NCBI RefSeq assembly: GCF_027257875.1
Contig: NZ_JAPVQY010000004.1
Coordinates: forward strand, 186,001-250,000
Source of the DNA: Burkholderia sp. IMCC1007
GTDB taxonomy: Bacteria; Pseudomonadota; Gammaproteobacteria; Burkholderiales; Burkholderiaceae
Direction: 5' to 3'
DNA: 64,000 nt
Part shown: piece after piece, positions 36,319-46,008 of the stretch
Numbering within the stretch: the stretch's first letter is position 1
How the letters are laid out: every line of letters begins with the position of its first letter
Notes under the pieces: generated by a model
What the model saw: only the letters and a program-made list of their open reading frames with translations
Told to the model about the DNA's origin: nothing
The model's database searches: none
Made by a program: the position numbers and the translations under genes

Positions 36319-37125
36319 TCACAGTGCCGGATCGGTGGTGGTCGTGATCGAATCTCGTCCCGATCCGCTCAGCAGCGCATCGAATACGACTTCGCACGCG
36401 GCGTTCCATGCCGCATTGGCCTGATGCAGTGCCAGCATCTCGAGCCCCTGCTCGGTGAACGTGCCGGGGGTCGCGATCGAGCGGCCCAGGTCGCGAATCG
36501 GCTGCGCATCGCGATGCCGCGCGTAGGCCACGCAATCCTCGACGCTGCTGAGCACCAGCGCGCGCGCACGCTCGGACGGCATGCCCTTGTCTTCCAGCCA
36601 GTGCTGCAGGTCGTGCAACAGAAAGTAGAACCAGCCATTCATGCATGCGCTGACCGTCGCCAGTTCGAACTCGGTCTCGCTGGCGAGCACGATCAGATTA
36701 CCGAGCACGTGCAGCAGCGCCTGCGCATCGGGATCGGCGGGATACAGGGCGACCGTCGAGCGATTGATCTCGGCCGCATAGGACAGCATCGCCCGCACGC
36801 AGCGGTCGATACCGAACAGGCGCTGCAGCTCCGCGACCGATACGCCGCTCACGACGGAGATCAGCTTCTGGCCCGGCCTGACCGTGACCTCCTGTGCGAG
36901 TGCCGTCAGTTGTGCCGGACGCACGCCGATCAGCACGATGTCGGCTGCATCCACAACGGCCTGGTTGTTGGCCATGACGCGGCATGCGCGTTCGCGGCCG
37001 AGCGCTTGCGCCTTCTCGCGCCCTCGCGGCGACAGCAGCACTTCCATCTCGCCGGCCTCGCGCAGCAGGCCTCGCACCAGCTTTTCGGTGAGGTCGCCCA
37101 CGCCGAGAATACCCAGTTTGATCAT
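36319..37125 (-). CDS. Pyrroline-5-carboxylate reductase-like NAD(P) oxidoreductase
   Basis: This 268-residue protein has an N-terminal ProC/F420-type Rossmann fold (IKLGILGVGDLTEKLVRGLL), the ADIVLIGVRPAQL and QKLISVVSGVSVAEL strands, and a C-terminal dimerisation domain with TPGTFTEQGLEM. That last motif takes the place of the ProC TSPGGTT segment. It is divergent from housekeeping ProC, so it probably reduces a different cyclic or open imine. It starts 24 bases after the upstream FAD oxidoreductase ends (GAGAGGA upstream of ATG), giving tight coupling. Confidence 0.78.
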   Translation of the reverse strand: MIKLGILGVGDLTEKLVRGLLREAGEMEVLLSPRGREKAQALGRERACRVMANNQAVVDAADIVLIGVRPAQLTALAQEVTVRPGQKLISVVSGVSVAELQRLFGIDRCVRAMLSYAAEINRSTVALYPADPDAQALLHVLGNLIVLASETEFELATVSACMNGWFYFLLHDLQHWLEDKGMPSERARALVLSSVEDCVAYARHRDAQPIRDLGRSIATPGTFTEQGLEMLALHQANAAWNAACEVVFDALLSGSGRDSITTTTDPAL

Positions 37126-37149
37126 GACGTCCTCTCTCATGACGAAAGC

Positions 37150-38469
37150 TCAGCTTTCCTTGCCCGCGCGACACTGTCCCCACATCAGGTTCAGACGAAC
37201 ACCGGCGGACAGCAGCGGTTCGGACGGGTTCGCATTCGGCCCGGGCGACGACAACAGGAACTCGATCAGTTCGTTGCGCTCCCCGGCGAGCCAGTCGGCC
37301 AGCAACGTGCCGGTAATCGTGCCGCGCGTGATGCCCAGGCCGCCGCAGCACAGCGCGCCGTAGACGTTCGGCGCGAGCTGGCCGAAATGCGCCATGTGAT
37401 TGCGCGACAGGCACATCGCGCCGCCCCACGTGTATTCGAACGGCACGTTCGGCAGCATCGGGAAACGCCGCTCGAACGACGCGCGATGGCGCTGCGCGAC
37501 GCGTTGCAGGAACGCTTCGCTGCTGCGGCCGTTCGGGTTGAAGCTGAAGCTGTTGCGCACCAGCAGACGGTTGTCCGGCGTGCGCCGCAACGTGCTGCCG
37601 AACGGATCGGCCGGGATGATGCCCCACACGGGCAACCCGCCCAGCCTCGCCTGCTCGTCGTCGGTCAGCACGCGCGTCATGCTGGCATACGTGAATACCG
37701 GCAGCAGTCGCCGCTTCAGGAAGCCGAAGCTCGATCCGAATGCATTGTTGGTCAGCAGCAGCTTGTCCGCGACGATTTCGCCGTGCCGATGCGCAAGCGT
37801 GATCCGGTCGCCGTAATCGACGGCCGTGATCGGCGTGTATTCGTGCAGCCTGACGTTTTCCGGCAGGCTGTCGGCGAGCCCTTTCACGAGCGCCGCCGGC
37901 TGCAGGAGGATCGTGCCAGGCGTGAACAGCCCCTTCTTGTAGAAGCGCGTGCCGATGCGCTTCGGCAGTTCGTCTTCCGGTACGACCTCGCAGTGTTCGC
38001 CGAGGTTTTCGAGCCCTTTCCGGTACGCGTCGAGCACCGCGATGCCGCGCGGTTCGACGGCAGCCTGGTACTTGCCGACCGCGCGCATGTCGCAATCGAT
38101 CCCATGCTCGGCTACCAATTGCTTGATGATCTGCTGCGCGGCCTGATTGAGCTTCAGGTTCATGCGCGCCGTCGCGAGGTCGCCGATGTAATCGGGTGCG
38201 CCGATGTCGTGCGGCAGGTCGATCGCGAACCCGGAATTTCTGCCAGACGCCCCATATCCGACTTCCTGTGCGTCCAGCAGGACGACGGAATCATTCGGAT
38301 GGTGCAGCGCGATGCGTCGCGCCGCCGCCAGACCCGTGAGCCCGGCCCCGACGACGACCCAGCGCGCGGAGGTCTTGCCCGTATGCGCGGCGGCTGGGCG
38401 CCGCGTCCGGCTCAGGTGAAACCAGCCGCAGGATCTGTCGTCGGCCGGCAAGTAGTTGACTCGTTTCAT
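37150..38469 (-). CDS. FAD-dependent oxidoreductase (gamma-glutamylputrescine oxidase-like)
   Basis: This 439-residue DAO-family flavoprotein has RWVVVGAGLTGLAAARRIA, then the VGYGASGRNSGFAIDLPHD motif characteristic of PuuB-like oxidases. A C-terminal NVYGALCCGGLGITRGTITG segment contacts FAD. It should oxidise an amine or N-substituted amino acid. The start at 38469 (MKRVNYLPADD) lacks a strong ribosome site, but conservation begins soon after. It is the first gene of the run flavoprotein - ProC-like - MFS - GlpD-like - cupin - RidA. Confidence 0.8.
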   Translation of the reverse strand: MKRVNYLPADDRSCGWFHLSRTRRPAAAHTGKTSARWVVVGAGLTGLAAARRIALHHPNDSVVLLDAQEVGYGASGRNSGFAIDLPHDIGAPDYIGDLATARMNLKLNQAAQQIIKQLVAEHGIDCDMRAVGKYQAAVEPRGIAVLDAYRKGLENLGEHCEVVPEDELPKRIGTRFYKKGLFTPGTILLQPAALVKGLADSLPENVRLHEYTPITAVDYGDRITLAHRHGEIVADKLLLTNNAFGSSFGFLKRRLLPVFTYASMTRVLTDDEQARLGGLPVWGIIPADPFGSTLRRTPDNRLLVRNSFSFNPNGRSSEAFLQRVAQRHRASFERRFPMLPNVPFEYTWGGAMCLSRNHMAHFGQLAPNVYGALCCGGLGITRGTITGTLLADWLAGERNELIEFLLSSPGPNANPSEPLLSAGVRLNLMWGQCRAGKES

Positions 38470-38611
38470 GTTCAGCACCAATGTGTGCCGCAAGTATCGA
38501 GTCTGCGCGCCAAGCGCGCATATAAGAAATGAGGCAATTGCTATGACGTCAATGCCATTCAGGGTATGCCCTTAAACGGCAACGCGCGCTTCACGCGGGC
38601 CGCGCCGCCCG

Positions 38612-41600
38612 TCACCCCGCCGCACGCACGTGATCGAGCAGCGCCTGCAACGGATGACGCAACTGCTTCGACGCCATGCGCTTCACCTGACTGCGGCACG
38701 AATACCCGGTCGCCAGCGCTTCACCCGCGTCGTCCCGCGCGTCGACGTGCGCGGCCCACGATTGCGCATAGATCGTGCGCGACGTGTCCAGGTTGCGCGC
38801 CTCGTGCCCGTACGTGCCCGACATCCCGCAGCATCCGGTGGCCTGCACCTGCAGGCGCAGCCCGCGCCGCGCGAACACCTGCGCCCACTGCTTGCCGCTG
38901 TCCGGTGCGTTCGTCTTCTCGGTGCAGTGCGGCAGCAGCCGGTACGATCGGGCCGACGCGCCGCACGCATCCGCTTCCGGCAGCGCGTGCAGCAGCCACT
39001 CCTGCGGCAGCGCGACCTTCGGCACGTCGGCGAGCCCCGTCACCTTCAGATACTCCTGACGATACGTGAGCGTCATCGCCGGATCGAGGCCGACGAGCGC
39101 GACGCCCGAGCGCGCCAGCGCGGCCAGTTGCGTCGCGTTGCGAATCGCCGCCCTCTCGAACGCGCGCAGGAAGCCCTGCACGTGCAGCGCCTTGCCGTTC
39201 GGCGCGAGCGGCGCGAGCCACACCTGGTAGCCCGCGCGCGCCGCCAGCTCGATCAGCGTCGCCAGCTGCTCGGTATCGAAGTAGCGCGTGAACGTGTCCT
39301 GCACGATGACGACGCTGCGTTCGCGCTGCGCGTCGGTCAGCGCCGCGAGCGCCCGCGGATCGGCGGGCCGCACGCGCCACTGGCGCATCGCGGCCGCGAG
39401 ATCGAAGCGGCTCAGCAGCGGGCTGTCGACCATGCCGACGTGCCGCTCCAGCAGCGTGCGCACCCAGCCGGCCCGCATCAGCCCGTTGTACAGCGCGGGT
39501 ACGCGCGCCATCCACGGCATCGTGTATTCGAGCGAGCCGATCAGGTAGTCGCGCACCGGCCGCAGATATCGCTGGTGATACAGCTCGAGAAAGCGCGAGC
39601 GGAACTCGGGCACGTTGACCTTGACCGGGCACTGCCCCGCGCACGACTTGCATGCGAGGCAGCCGGCCATCGCGTCATACACCTCGTGCGAGAAATCGGC
39701 TTCGCCGTTGCGCGCGGCGCGGCTGTTGCGCCAGCGAGTCGCGAGGCCGCTCAGCAGCGGCTGCCGTGCGCGGGCTGCCGCGATCACATCCACGCCGGCC
39801 TGTCCTTGCAGACGCAACCATTCGCGCATCAGCGACGCGCGCCCCTTAGGCGAATGCACGCGTTCGCGCGTCGCCTTCCACGACGGGCACATCGCGTCGT
39901 CCGGATCGAAGTTGTAGCACGCGCCGTTGCCGTTGCAGTGCATCGCCGTGCCGTAGCTCTGCCACACGCGCTCGTCGATCTGCCGGTCGTGGTCGCCGCG
40001 CGTGGGCACCTCGTCGATCTTCAGCAGCCGCATCGTGTGGTCCGGCGGCGTCGCGATCTTGCCCGGGTTGAACTGGTTGTGCGGATCGAATGCGGCCTTC
40101 AGTTGCTGCAGCGACGGATACAGCTCGCCGAAGAACGCCGGCGCGTATTCGGAGCGCACGCCCTTGCCGTGCTCGCCCCATAACAGGCCACCATGCCGCT
40201 GCGTGAGTTCCGCCACCGCATCCGAGACCGGGCGCACCAGCGCCGCCTGCTTCGGGTCCTTCATGTCGAGCGCGGGGCGCACGTGCAGCACGCCCGCGTC
40301 GACGTGACCGAACATCCCGTACTGCAACCCGTGGCCATCGAGCAACGCGCGGAATTCGGCGATGTACGCGGCCAGGTTTTCGGGCGGCACCGCGGTGTCC
40401 TCGACGAACGGCTGCGGCCGTGCCTCGCCCTGCACGTTGCCGAGCAAGCCGACCGCGCGCTTGCGCATCGCATACACGCGCTTCACCGCGTCGTCGCCGC
40501 TCGCGAGCGTATGGCCGAGCCGCTCGACGCTCGTATCGGTGCGCAGGTGGTCGACGAACGCGCGCACCCGCGCATCGACGTCCTGCGCGTCGTCGCCGCT
40601 GAATTCGATCAGGTTGATGCCGAGGGTCGGACGCTGGTCGTCCTGCGGAAAATACTCGGCGACGCTGCTCCACACGAAGTCTTTCATCGCGAGCATCAGC
40701 ACCTTCGAGTCGACCGTCTCGATCGACAGCGGCTTGAGTTCGAGCAGTGCGCGCGCGTCGCGCAGCGCGTCCATGAAGCCGGCGTAGCGCACGTTGACCA
40801 GCACCGAATATTTCGGGATCGGCAGCACGTTCAGCTTCGCCTCGACGACGAAGCCGAGCGAGCCTTCGGCGCCGCACAGCACGCTGTTCAGGTTGAAGCG
40901 GCCGTCCGGCTCGCGCAGGTGCGCGAGATCGTAGCCGGTCAGGCAGCGATTGAGCTTCGGAAATTTCGCGTCGATCAGCGCGGCCTTCTCGTCGGCGATG
41001 CGGCGCGCGGCGCGATACACCTTGCCGATCCGGTCCTGGCGCGCACAGCGGCGCGCCAGTTCGTCGTCCGCGAGCGCGTCGCTGTGCAGCTGCTCGCCGC
41101 CCATCAGCACGAAGTCGAGCGCGAGCACGTGGTCGCGCGTCTTGCCGTACGTGCAGCTGCCCTGCCCGCTCGCGTCGGTGTTGATCATCCCGCCGACCGT
41201 CGCGCGGTTCGACGTCGACAGCTCCGGCGCGAAAAAGAGGCCGTGCGGCTTCAGCGCGGCATTGAGCTGATCCTTGACGACGCCCGCCTGCACGCGCACC
41301 CAGCGCTCGGCCACGTTGATTTCGAGGATCCGGTTCATGTTGCGCGACAGGTCCACGACCACGCCGTCGGTCAGCGACTGCCCGTTGGTGCCGGTGCCGC
41401 CGCCGCGCGCCGCCACCGCGACGTCGCGATGCGCGGGCTCGGCGAGCAGCCGCGCGACGAGCCGCACGTCGTCCGCATGCGCGGGACAGATCACCGCCTG
41501 CGGCAGCCGCTGGTAGATCGAGTTGTCGGTGGCCTGCACGGTCCGGTTCGCGTGATCGGCGCGGATTTCCCCGGCGAAGCCGGCGGCCTGAAGGGCCGCG

Positions 41601-41662
41601 AGAAAATCGCGGTAACGGCTTTCGGGCTGGCTGGCGGGACGGGGCAACGGGGCGATCGACAT
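38612..41662 (-). CDS. FAD/Fe-S D-2-hydroxyglutarate dehydrogenase (YdiJ type)
   Basis: This 1016-residue protein has a PCMH-type FAD-binding domain (residues about 50-230, AARGGGTGTNGQSLTDGVVVD), an FAD-oxidase C-terminal domain to about 550, then Fe-S segments CNGNGACYNFDPDDAMCPS and CLACKSCAGQCPV, and a CCG heterodisulfide-like end (TGCCGMSGTYGHEA). The length and order match E. coli YdiJ, an FAD enzyme that oxidises D-2-hydroxyglutarate. It is divergent from a LysR gene (41815) across 152 bases. The upstream in-frame extension to 41779 is not conserved. Confidence 0.88.
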   Translation of the reverse strand: MSIAPLPRPASQPESRYRDFLAALQAAGFAGEIRADHANRTVQATDNSIYQRLPQAVICPAHADDVRLVARLLAEPAHRDVAVAARGGGTGTNGQSLTDGVVVDLSRNMNRILEINVAERWVRVQAGVVKDQLNAALKPHGLFFAPELSTSNRATVGGMINTDASGQGSCTYGKTRDHVLALDFVLMGGEQLHSDALADDELARRCARQDRIGKVYRAARRIADEKAALIDAKFPKLNRCLTGYDLAHLREPDGRFNLNSVLCGAEGSLGFVVEAKLNVLPIPKYSVLVNVRYAGFMDALRDARALLELKPLSIETVDSKVLMLAMKDFVWSSVAEYFPQDDQRPTLGINLIEFSGDDAQDVDARVRAFVDHLRTDTSVERLGHTLASGDDAVKRVYAMRKRAVGLLGNVQGEARPQPFVEDTAVPPENLAAYIAEFRALLDGHGLQYGMFGHVDAGVLHVRPALDMKDPKQAALVRPVSDAVAELTQRHGGLLWGEHGKGVRSEYAPAFFGELYPSLQQLKAAFDPHNQFNPGKIATPPDHTMRLLKIDEVPTRGDHDRQIDERVWQSYGTAMHCNGNGACYNFDPDDAMCPSWKATRERVHSPKGRASLMREWLRLQGQAGVDVIAAARARQPLLSGLATRWRNSRAARNGEADFSHEVYDAMAGCLACKSCAGQCPVKVNVPEFRSRFLELYHQRYLRPVRDYLIGSLEYTMPWMARVPALYNGLMRAGWVRTLLERHVGMVDSPLLSRFDLAAAMRQWRVRPADPRALAALTDAQRERSVVIVQDTFTRYFDTEQLATLIELAARAGYQVWLAPLAPNGKALHVQGFLRAFERAAIRNATQLAALARSGVALVGLDPAMTLTYRQEYLKVTGLADVPKVALPQEWLLHALPEADACGASARSYRLLPHCTEKTNAPDSGKQWAQVFARRGLRLQVQATGCCGMSGTYGHEARNLDTSRTIYAQSWAAHVDARDDAGEALATGYSCRSQVKRMASKQLRHPLQALLDHVRAAG

Positions 41663-41814
41663 GGGATAAACGCGAAAGGTGAGCGGAGCCGGTGTGCGGT
41701 CAGGTCGGAAACATGAGTTTTGAGCAAGGTTCCGTGCACGCCGGAAATCCAGTATCTTGCTAATCGGCACGAGAAACAAACGAATTCTCCCCCGGCAAAA
41801 CTTGCATAAAACTC

Positions 41815-42705
41815 ATGAATTACCGTCGCTTGACCCCGTCGATGTCGCTGCTGCTCGTATTCGAGGCCGCCGCCCGCCACGAGAGCTACACCCGCGCGGC
41901 CGATGAGCTGTCGCTGAGCCAGAGCGCGATCAGCCGGCAGGTCCAGACGCTCGAGGATCAGCTCGGCGTGCCGCTGTTCCGGCGCGAGGGCCGCTCCGTG
42001 AAGCTGACCGAGGTCGGACGCCGCTACTTCGTCGAGCTGAGCGGCGCACTGGGGCGCATTCGCGGCGCGACGCTGCAGGCCATGTCGCACCAGGCCGGGG
42101 CCGGCACGCTGCGGCTTGCCACGTTGCCGACCTTCGGCTCGAAATGGCTGCTGCCGCACCTGCACGACTTCTATGCCACGCATCCGGGTATGACCGTGCA
42201 CCTGCATTCGCGGATCGGCGGCATCGATTTCCATACCGACGATCTCGACGCGGCCATTACCGTCGGCGCCGGCGACTGGCCCGGCCTGCACGCGCACCGG
42301 CTGTACAACGAATTCCTGATCGCGATCGCGAGCCCCGATGCGGGCGGCGGCCGCGGGGCCGGCGCGCATGCGCCTGCGTGGGCGGCCGGGCAAACGCTGC
42401 TCGGCGTGACGAGCAATCAGCATGCGTGGGCGGAATGGTTCTCGCATTTCGGGCTCGATCATCGCGAGATGCGGATCGGCCCGAGCTTCGAGCTGACGTC
42501 GCACCTGATCCAGGCCGTGCGCGCGGGGATGGGGATCGGCCTCGTGCCGAAGGTGCTGGTGGAAGACGAGCTGAGCCGCAACGAGCTCGTGTCGATCGGC
42601 GATGCGATCACGAGCCAGCGCAGCTACTACCTCGTGTATCCGCCGGAAAACGATACGTTGCCGTCGCTGGTCGCATTCAGGGAATGGCTGCTGAAGTCGT
42701 GCTGA
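41815..42705 (+). CDS. LysR-family regulator (GcvA-like)
   Basis: This 296-residue protein has an HTH domain with LLLVFEAAARHESYTRAADEL and SQSAISRQVQTLEDQLGVPLF, and an effector domain with LRLATLPTFGSKWLLPHL and the GcvA-like AAITVGAGDWPGLHAHRL. It starts 152 bases from the divergent ydiJ-type gene and is a candidate regulator of it. Confidence 0.85.
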   Translation: MNYRRLTPSMSLLLVFEAAARHESYTRAADELSLSQSAISRQVQTLEDQLGVPLFRREGRSVKLTEVGRRYFVELSGALGRIRGATLQAMSHQAGAGTLRLATLPTFGSKWLLPHLHDFYATHPGMTVHLHSRIGGIDFHTDDLDAAITVGAGDWPGLHAHRLYNEFLIAIASPDAGGGRGAGAHAPAWAAGQTLLGVTSNQHAWAEWFSHFGLDHREMRIGPSFELTSHLIQAVRAGMGIGLVPKVLVEDELSRNELVSIGDAITSQRSYYLVYPPENDTLPSLVAFREWLLKSC

Positions 42706-42738
42706 GCAGCGGCGCGGCCGCGCCTGCGCGCGGCCCAG

Positions 42739-43590
42739 TCATGCACGCCACTCGTTGAGAATCTGCTCGGCGAGGTAATCGCACGGCGGGCGCGCCGAGT
42801 GCGCGCTGCGCGCCAGCACGACTTCGAGTTCACCCAGCGGCGGCAGCCCTTCGTTCTGCGACAGCTGGACGAGATGCGCGGGAATGCTGCAGCGCGCGAG
42901 CGGCGCGACCGCGAGGCCGGCCTCGACCATGCTCAGCAGGCCGAGAAAGCTCGGGCTTTCGTACGACATCCGGTACGGAATGTTCTGCCGGTTCAGCGCC
43001 TTGACCGCATGATCGCGCGCCATGCTGCCGCCATACGTGAAGAACGCGACCGGCAACGGCCGCTCCTCCCACACGTTGCGTTTCACCGAGCCCGTCCACA
43101 CGAGCGGCTCGAGCCGCACGAGTTCGCCCCTCACGCCCTTGATGCGCGTGAGGCAGGCGAGATCGACGGTGTTGTCCTTGAGCATCGGCACGAGCGCGCT
43201 GCTCGGCTGGCCGATCACGCGCACTTCCACGCGCGGATGCATCGCGGCGAATTTCCCCAGCACCTGCGGCAGCAGCGACGAGATGTAGTCGTCGGGCACG
43301 CCGATCGTCACGCGGCCGCTGATCTCCGGGCGCACGACCGACGCCCACGCCTCGTCGCGCATCGCCAGCATCCGGCGGCCGTACTCGGCGAGCATGCGGC
43401 CGTCGTCGGTCGCCGTGACGTTGCGCGTGTCGCGGATGAACAGCGGCTTGCCGAGCGCGTCTTCCAGCGCCTTGATCTGCATGCTCACCGCCGACGGCGA
43501 GCGGTGCACCGCCTGCGCGCCCTGCGCGAACGAACCGGACTCCGTCACGGCCACCACCATCGCCAGCACATCGAGATCGAGCTTTTTCAT
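42739..43590 (-). CDS. LysR-family regulator
   Basis: This 283-residue protein has an HTH domain (LDVLAMVVAVTESGSFAQGAQ, then SPSAVSMQIKALEDALGKPLF) and an effector domain from GRVTIGVPDDYISSLLPQVL. It is divergent from the LysE-family exporter gene at 43698, the classic LysG/LysE-type arrangement in which the regulator senses the exported amino acid. It converges on the LysR gene at 41815 with only 33 bases between stops. Confidence 0.83.
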   Translation of the reverse strand: MKKLDLDVLAMVVAVTESGSFAQGAQAVHRSPSAVSMQIKALEDALGKPLFIRDTRNVTATDDGRMLAEYGRRMLAMRDEAWASVVRPEISGRVTIGVPDDYISSLLPQVLGKFAAMHPRVEVRVIGQPSSALVPMLKDNTVDLACLTRIKGVRGELVRLEPLVWTGSVKRNVWEERPLPVAFFTYGGSMARDHAVKALNRQNIPYRMSYESPSFLGLLSMVEAGLAVAPLARCSIPAHLVQLSQNEGLPPLGELEVVLARSAHSARPPCDYLAEQILNEWRA

Positions 43591-43697
43591 GTTCTTCAGA
43601 AAATCTGATCAATCGATTCAGTTTATCCCGTTTTACTGTGCGTCTGCACGGTCGGACAATGAATGCCATCGACGTTCATCGCAGGAAACGGCAACCA

Positions 43698-44345
43698 ATG
43701 CATACCTCCGGCTCGCTTTACGGATTTCTGGTCATCGGCGGGATGCTCGCGGTCACGCCGGGGCCGAACATGGTCTACGTGATGTCGCGCTCGATCGCGC
43801 AGGGGCGCACCGCCGGGCTGATTTCGCTGGCGGGCGTGATGGTGGGCTACCTGTTCTACATGTTCGGCGCGGCGTTCGGGATCACCACGCTGTTCCTGAG
43901 CGTGCCGTATGCGGGCACCGTGCTCGGCGTGGTCGGCGCCGCGTATTTGCTGTACCTCGCGTGGCAGGCCGTGCGGCCCGGCGGCCGTTCGCCGTTCGAG
44001 GTGAAGGCGCTGCCGAGCGAGCAGCCGCTGCGGCTGCTCGCGATGGGCGCGACGACCAGCGTGCTCAATCCGAAGCTCGCGATGCTGTTCGTGTCGCTGC
44101 TGCCGCAGTTCATCGACTACCGGCAAGGCAGCGTGTTCGGCCAGTCGCTCTTTCTCGGCTCGCTGCTGATCGCCGCGTTCGCGTCGGCCAACGGGATGGT
44201 CGCGCTCTGCTCGAGCGGCATCGCGAAGTTCCTGCACGGGCGTCCGGCGCTGCTGCTCGCGCAGCGCTGGGCGATGGGGATGGTATTGGGCGGGCTCGGG
44301 GTCGAGATGCTCGTCGATGCATCGCGGATGGCGGGCGCGGGGTGA
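43698..44345 (+). CDS. LysE/RhtB-family amino-acid exporter
   Basis: This 215-residue, six-helix protein has the N-terminal signature LYGFLVIGGMLAVTPGPNMVYVMSRSIAQGR and the helix 4-5 segment ATTSVLNPKLAMLFVSLLPQF. It exports an amino acid or analogue by proton antiport. The ATG at 43698 has GGAAACGG upstream; an earlier in-frame ATG adds a non-family extension. A LysR gene lies divergent and probably controls it. Confidence 0.85.
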   Translation: MHTSGSLYGFLVIGGMLAVTPGPNMVYVMSRSIAQGRTAGLISLAGVMVGYLFYMFGAAFGITTLFLSVPYAGTVLGVVGAAYLLYLAWQAVRPGGRSPFEVKALPSEQPLRLLAMGATTSVLNPKLAMLFVSLLPQFIDYRQGSVFGQSLFLGSLLIAAFASANGMVALCSSGIAKFLHGRPALLLAQRWAMGMVLGGLGVEMLVDASRMAGAG

Positions 44346-44402
44346 TGTGCGCAGCGAGTGCGCGATGATGGGTGGCAGCGCGTGGATGACGTGCGTAAGT
44401 CA

Positions 44403-44437
44403 AGACCTGATCAGTCAGTCAGCGTCGGATCAGGTCT
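44403..44437. terminator. Hairpin between convergent genes
   Basis: AGACCTGATC and GATCAGGTCT form a perfect 10-bp stem with a 15-base loop containing AGTCAGTC. It lies between the LysE gene end (44345) and the SnoaL-like gene end (44567) on opposite strands, so it may serve both. Confidence 0.5.
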
Positions 44438-44566
44438 GAGATTGCTTCGCCGTCACTTCATCAAGACCGTGATCGGCAGAACGAGTCGTCGCAACCAGCG
44501 AATGATGCGGCGCCGTCCGCGCGAGCCGCGCGTCTCGCGCACCGGCTCGGCGCGCGTGCGGCGCCC

Positions 44567-44971
44567 TCACCGTCGATGCGCGGCCGCTTCAGCCGCGGTG
44601 TCGTGGTACTCGGTAAACTTCGTGATCTTTCCGTTTTCGATCGTGAACACGTGCACCCACTCGTCCTCGTACGTGCACCCGGTCGAATGGACATGCCAGC
44701 GCTGCGCGCCGAGCACGACGACTTTGTCGCCACTGGCGATGAACTCGAGCGGCTCGAACCGTGCCGCGGTCTGCGTCGACGCAAGGCTCTCGAAGAACGC
44801 CGCGACCTCCTGCGGCCCGTGTCTTCTGCCGACGAACGGAACGATGTCGGTTGGCCCCGGTATGAACCAGTCGACGTCTTCGGAGAGCGTCTGCAGCACG
44901 CCGCCGATATCGGCCCTGCCGAAGGCCGCGTACGCCTGTTGCACCAGTTGTGCATTGCTTTGCTCGCTCAT
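44567..44971 (-). CDS. SnoaL-like (nuclear transport factor 2 fold) protein
   Basis: This 134-residue protein has the SnoaL/NTF2-like pattern: QAYAAFGRADIGGVLQTLSEDVDW, GPQEVAAFFESLAS, FEPLEFIASGDKVVVLG, and WVHVFTIENGKITKFTEYHD. Members are small cone-shaped proteins acting as isomerases, hydrolases or ligand binders; the catalytic role cannot be told here. GGGAGGAGG precedes the ATG, a very strong site. No operon partner is adjacent. Confidence 0.8.
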   Translation of the reverse strand: MSEQSNAQLVQQAYAAFGRADIGGVLQTLSEDVDWFIPGPTDIVPFVGRRHGPQEVAAFFESLASTQTAARFEPLEFIASGDKVVVLGAQRWHVHSTGCTYEDEWVHVFTIENGKITKFTEYHDTAAEAAAHRR

Positions 44972-45127
44972 CGCCTCCTCCCGTCATCGCCGGTTCGCGA
45001 CCTTGCGCTGTGGAGTTGGGGCCGCAGACAATTCATCATAGTCGAACTGCCAGGCGACACGCGATAGATTCGCGGGCGATCGAGCGAGCGATCAACGCTG
45101 ATTCGATATGAGCAATCCGAGACTCCA

Positions 45128-45940
45128 CTATCCTGCGGCCACGATCACATGCGCCTGAATTTTGCCGGCCACCGGCCCTTCGCCATGGCGCTTGGCAACC
45201 GCTTCCGTCGCTCGATCCGTAGCGAGCTGAAGCAAGCCGGCGTCGCGCGCCTCGATTTCGTTGCGCAGCGGCGTTCCCAGGCAATAGGCAGTGGCGGCGG
45301 CGCGTGCGGACGTCGCGCAACTCACCTTTTCGCGCGTCTCGATTTCGATGCCGGCGAATCCTGCGCGGCTCAGTTCCTCCCGGATCAGCGCGATATCGTG
45401 ATAGCCGTGCGGCGTGCGAGCGAGGAATCGCGGCGGGTCATCCGGAAACACCGTTGCGACAGCGTTGGTGACTTCTTCGGCAAAGGTGTTCTCTTCGATT
45501 CGGTCCCAGACATTGAAGACAAAGCGCCCACTCGGCTTCAGCACGCGACGCGCCTCGGCGTAGCCGACGACCCGGTTGGGGAAAAACATCGCGCCGAACT
45601 GGCAGCAAACGACGTCGAACGAGGCATCTTCGAACGGCAGGTCGAGCGCGTCCGCCCGCCGCCATTCGATACGGCTATCGGCCCCCTGCCTGGCGGCCGC
45701 ATAGTCGAGCATGGGCTGATTGAGATCGGTCACCACGTAGCGCGCGTCAGCGCAGAGTTTTGGCGCAAGCGAGCGCGTGACCACGCCGCTGCCGGCCGCC
45801 GTTTCAAGCACCGAGTGGGGCGAGGAGGCTGCGACAAGCTCCGCCAGGTCGGCGGCATAGGCCTCGAAGATCAGGGGGACCATCAGCGTGTCGTAGAACT
45901 TCGGGATTGAGCCCGCAAACACCTTATCTCGCTCAGTCAT
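45128..45940 (-). CDS. SAM-dependent class I methyltransferase
   Basis: This 270-residue protein has SAM motif I VLETAAGSGVVTRSLAP, motif II region ARYVVTDLNQPMLDYA, EWRRADALDLPFEDASFDVVCCQFGAMFF (motif post-I/II), and the RRVLKPSGRFVFNVWD strand. It belongs to the UbiE/COQ5-like group; the acceptor is unknown. AAGGGGGATATC precedes the ATG at 45940. Codon use is less G/C-biased than in the flanking genes, and the region continues into a decayed Crp gene, suggesting acquired DNA. Confidence 0.82.
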   Translation of the reverse strand: MTERDKVFAGSIPKFYDTLMVPLIFEAYAADLAELVAASSPHSVLETAAGSGVVTRSLAPKLCADARYVVTDLNQPMLDYAAARQGADSRIEWRRADALDLPFEDASFDVVCCQFGAMFFPNRVVGYAEARRVLKPSGRFVFNVWDRIEENTFAEEVTNAVATVFPDDPPRFLARTPHGYHDIALIREELSRAGFAGIEIETREKVSCATSARAAATAYCLGTPLRNEIEARDAGLLQLATDRATEAVAKRHGEGPVAGKIQAHVIVAAG

Positions 45941-46008
45941 GATATCCCCCTTGAAGACGCTTGATGCCACCGTTGACCATCCATTCCAGCGCGCGCGAAG
46001 CCACGCCA

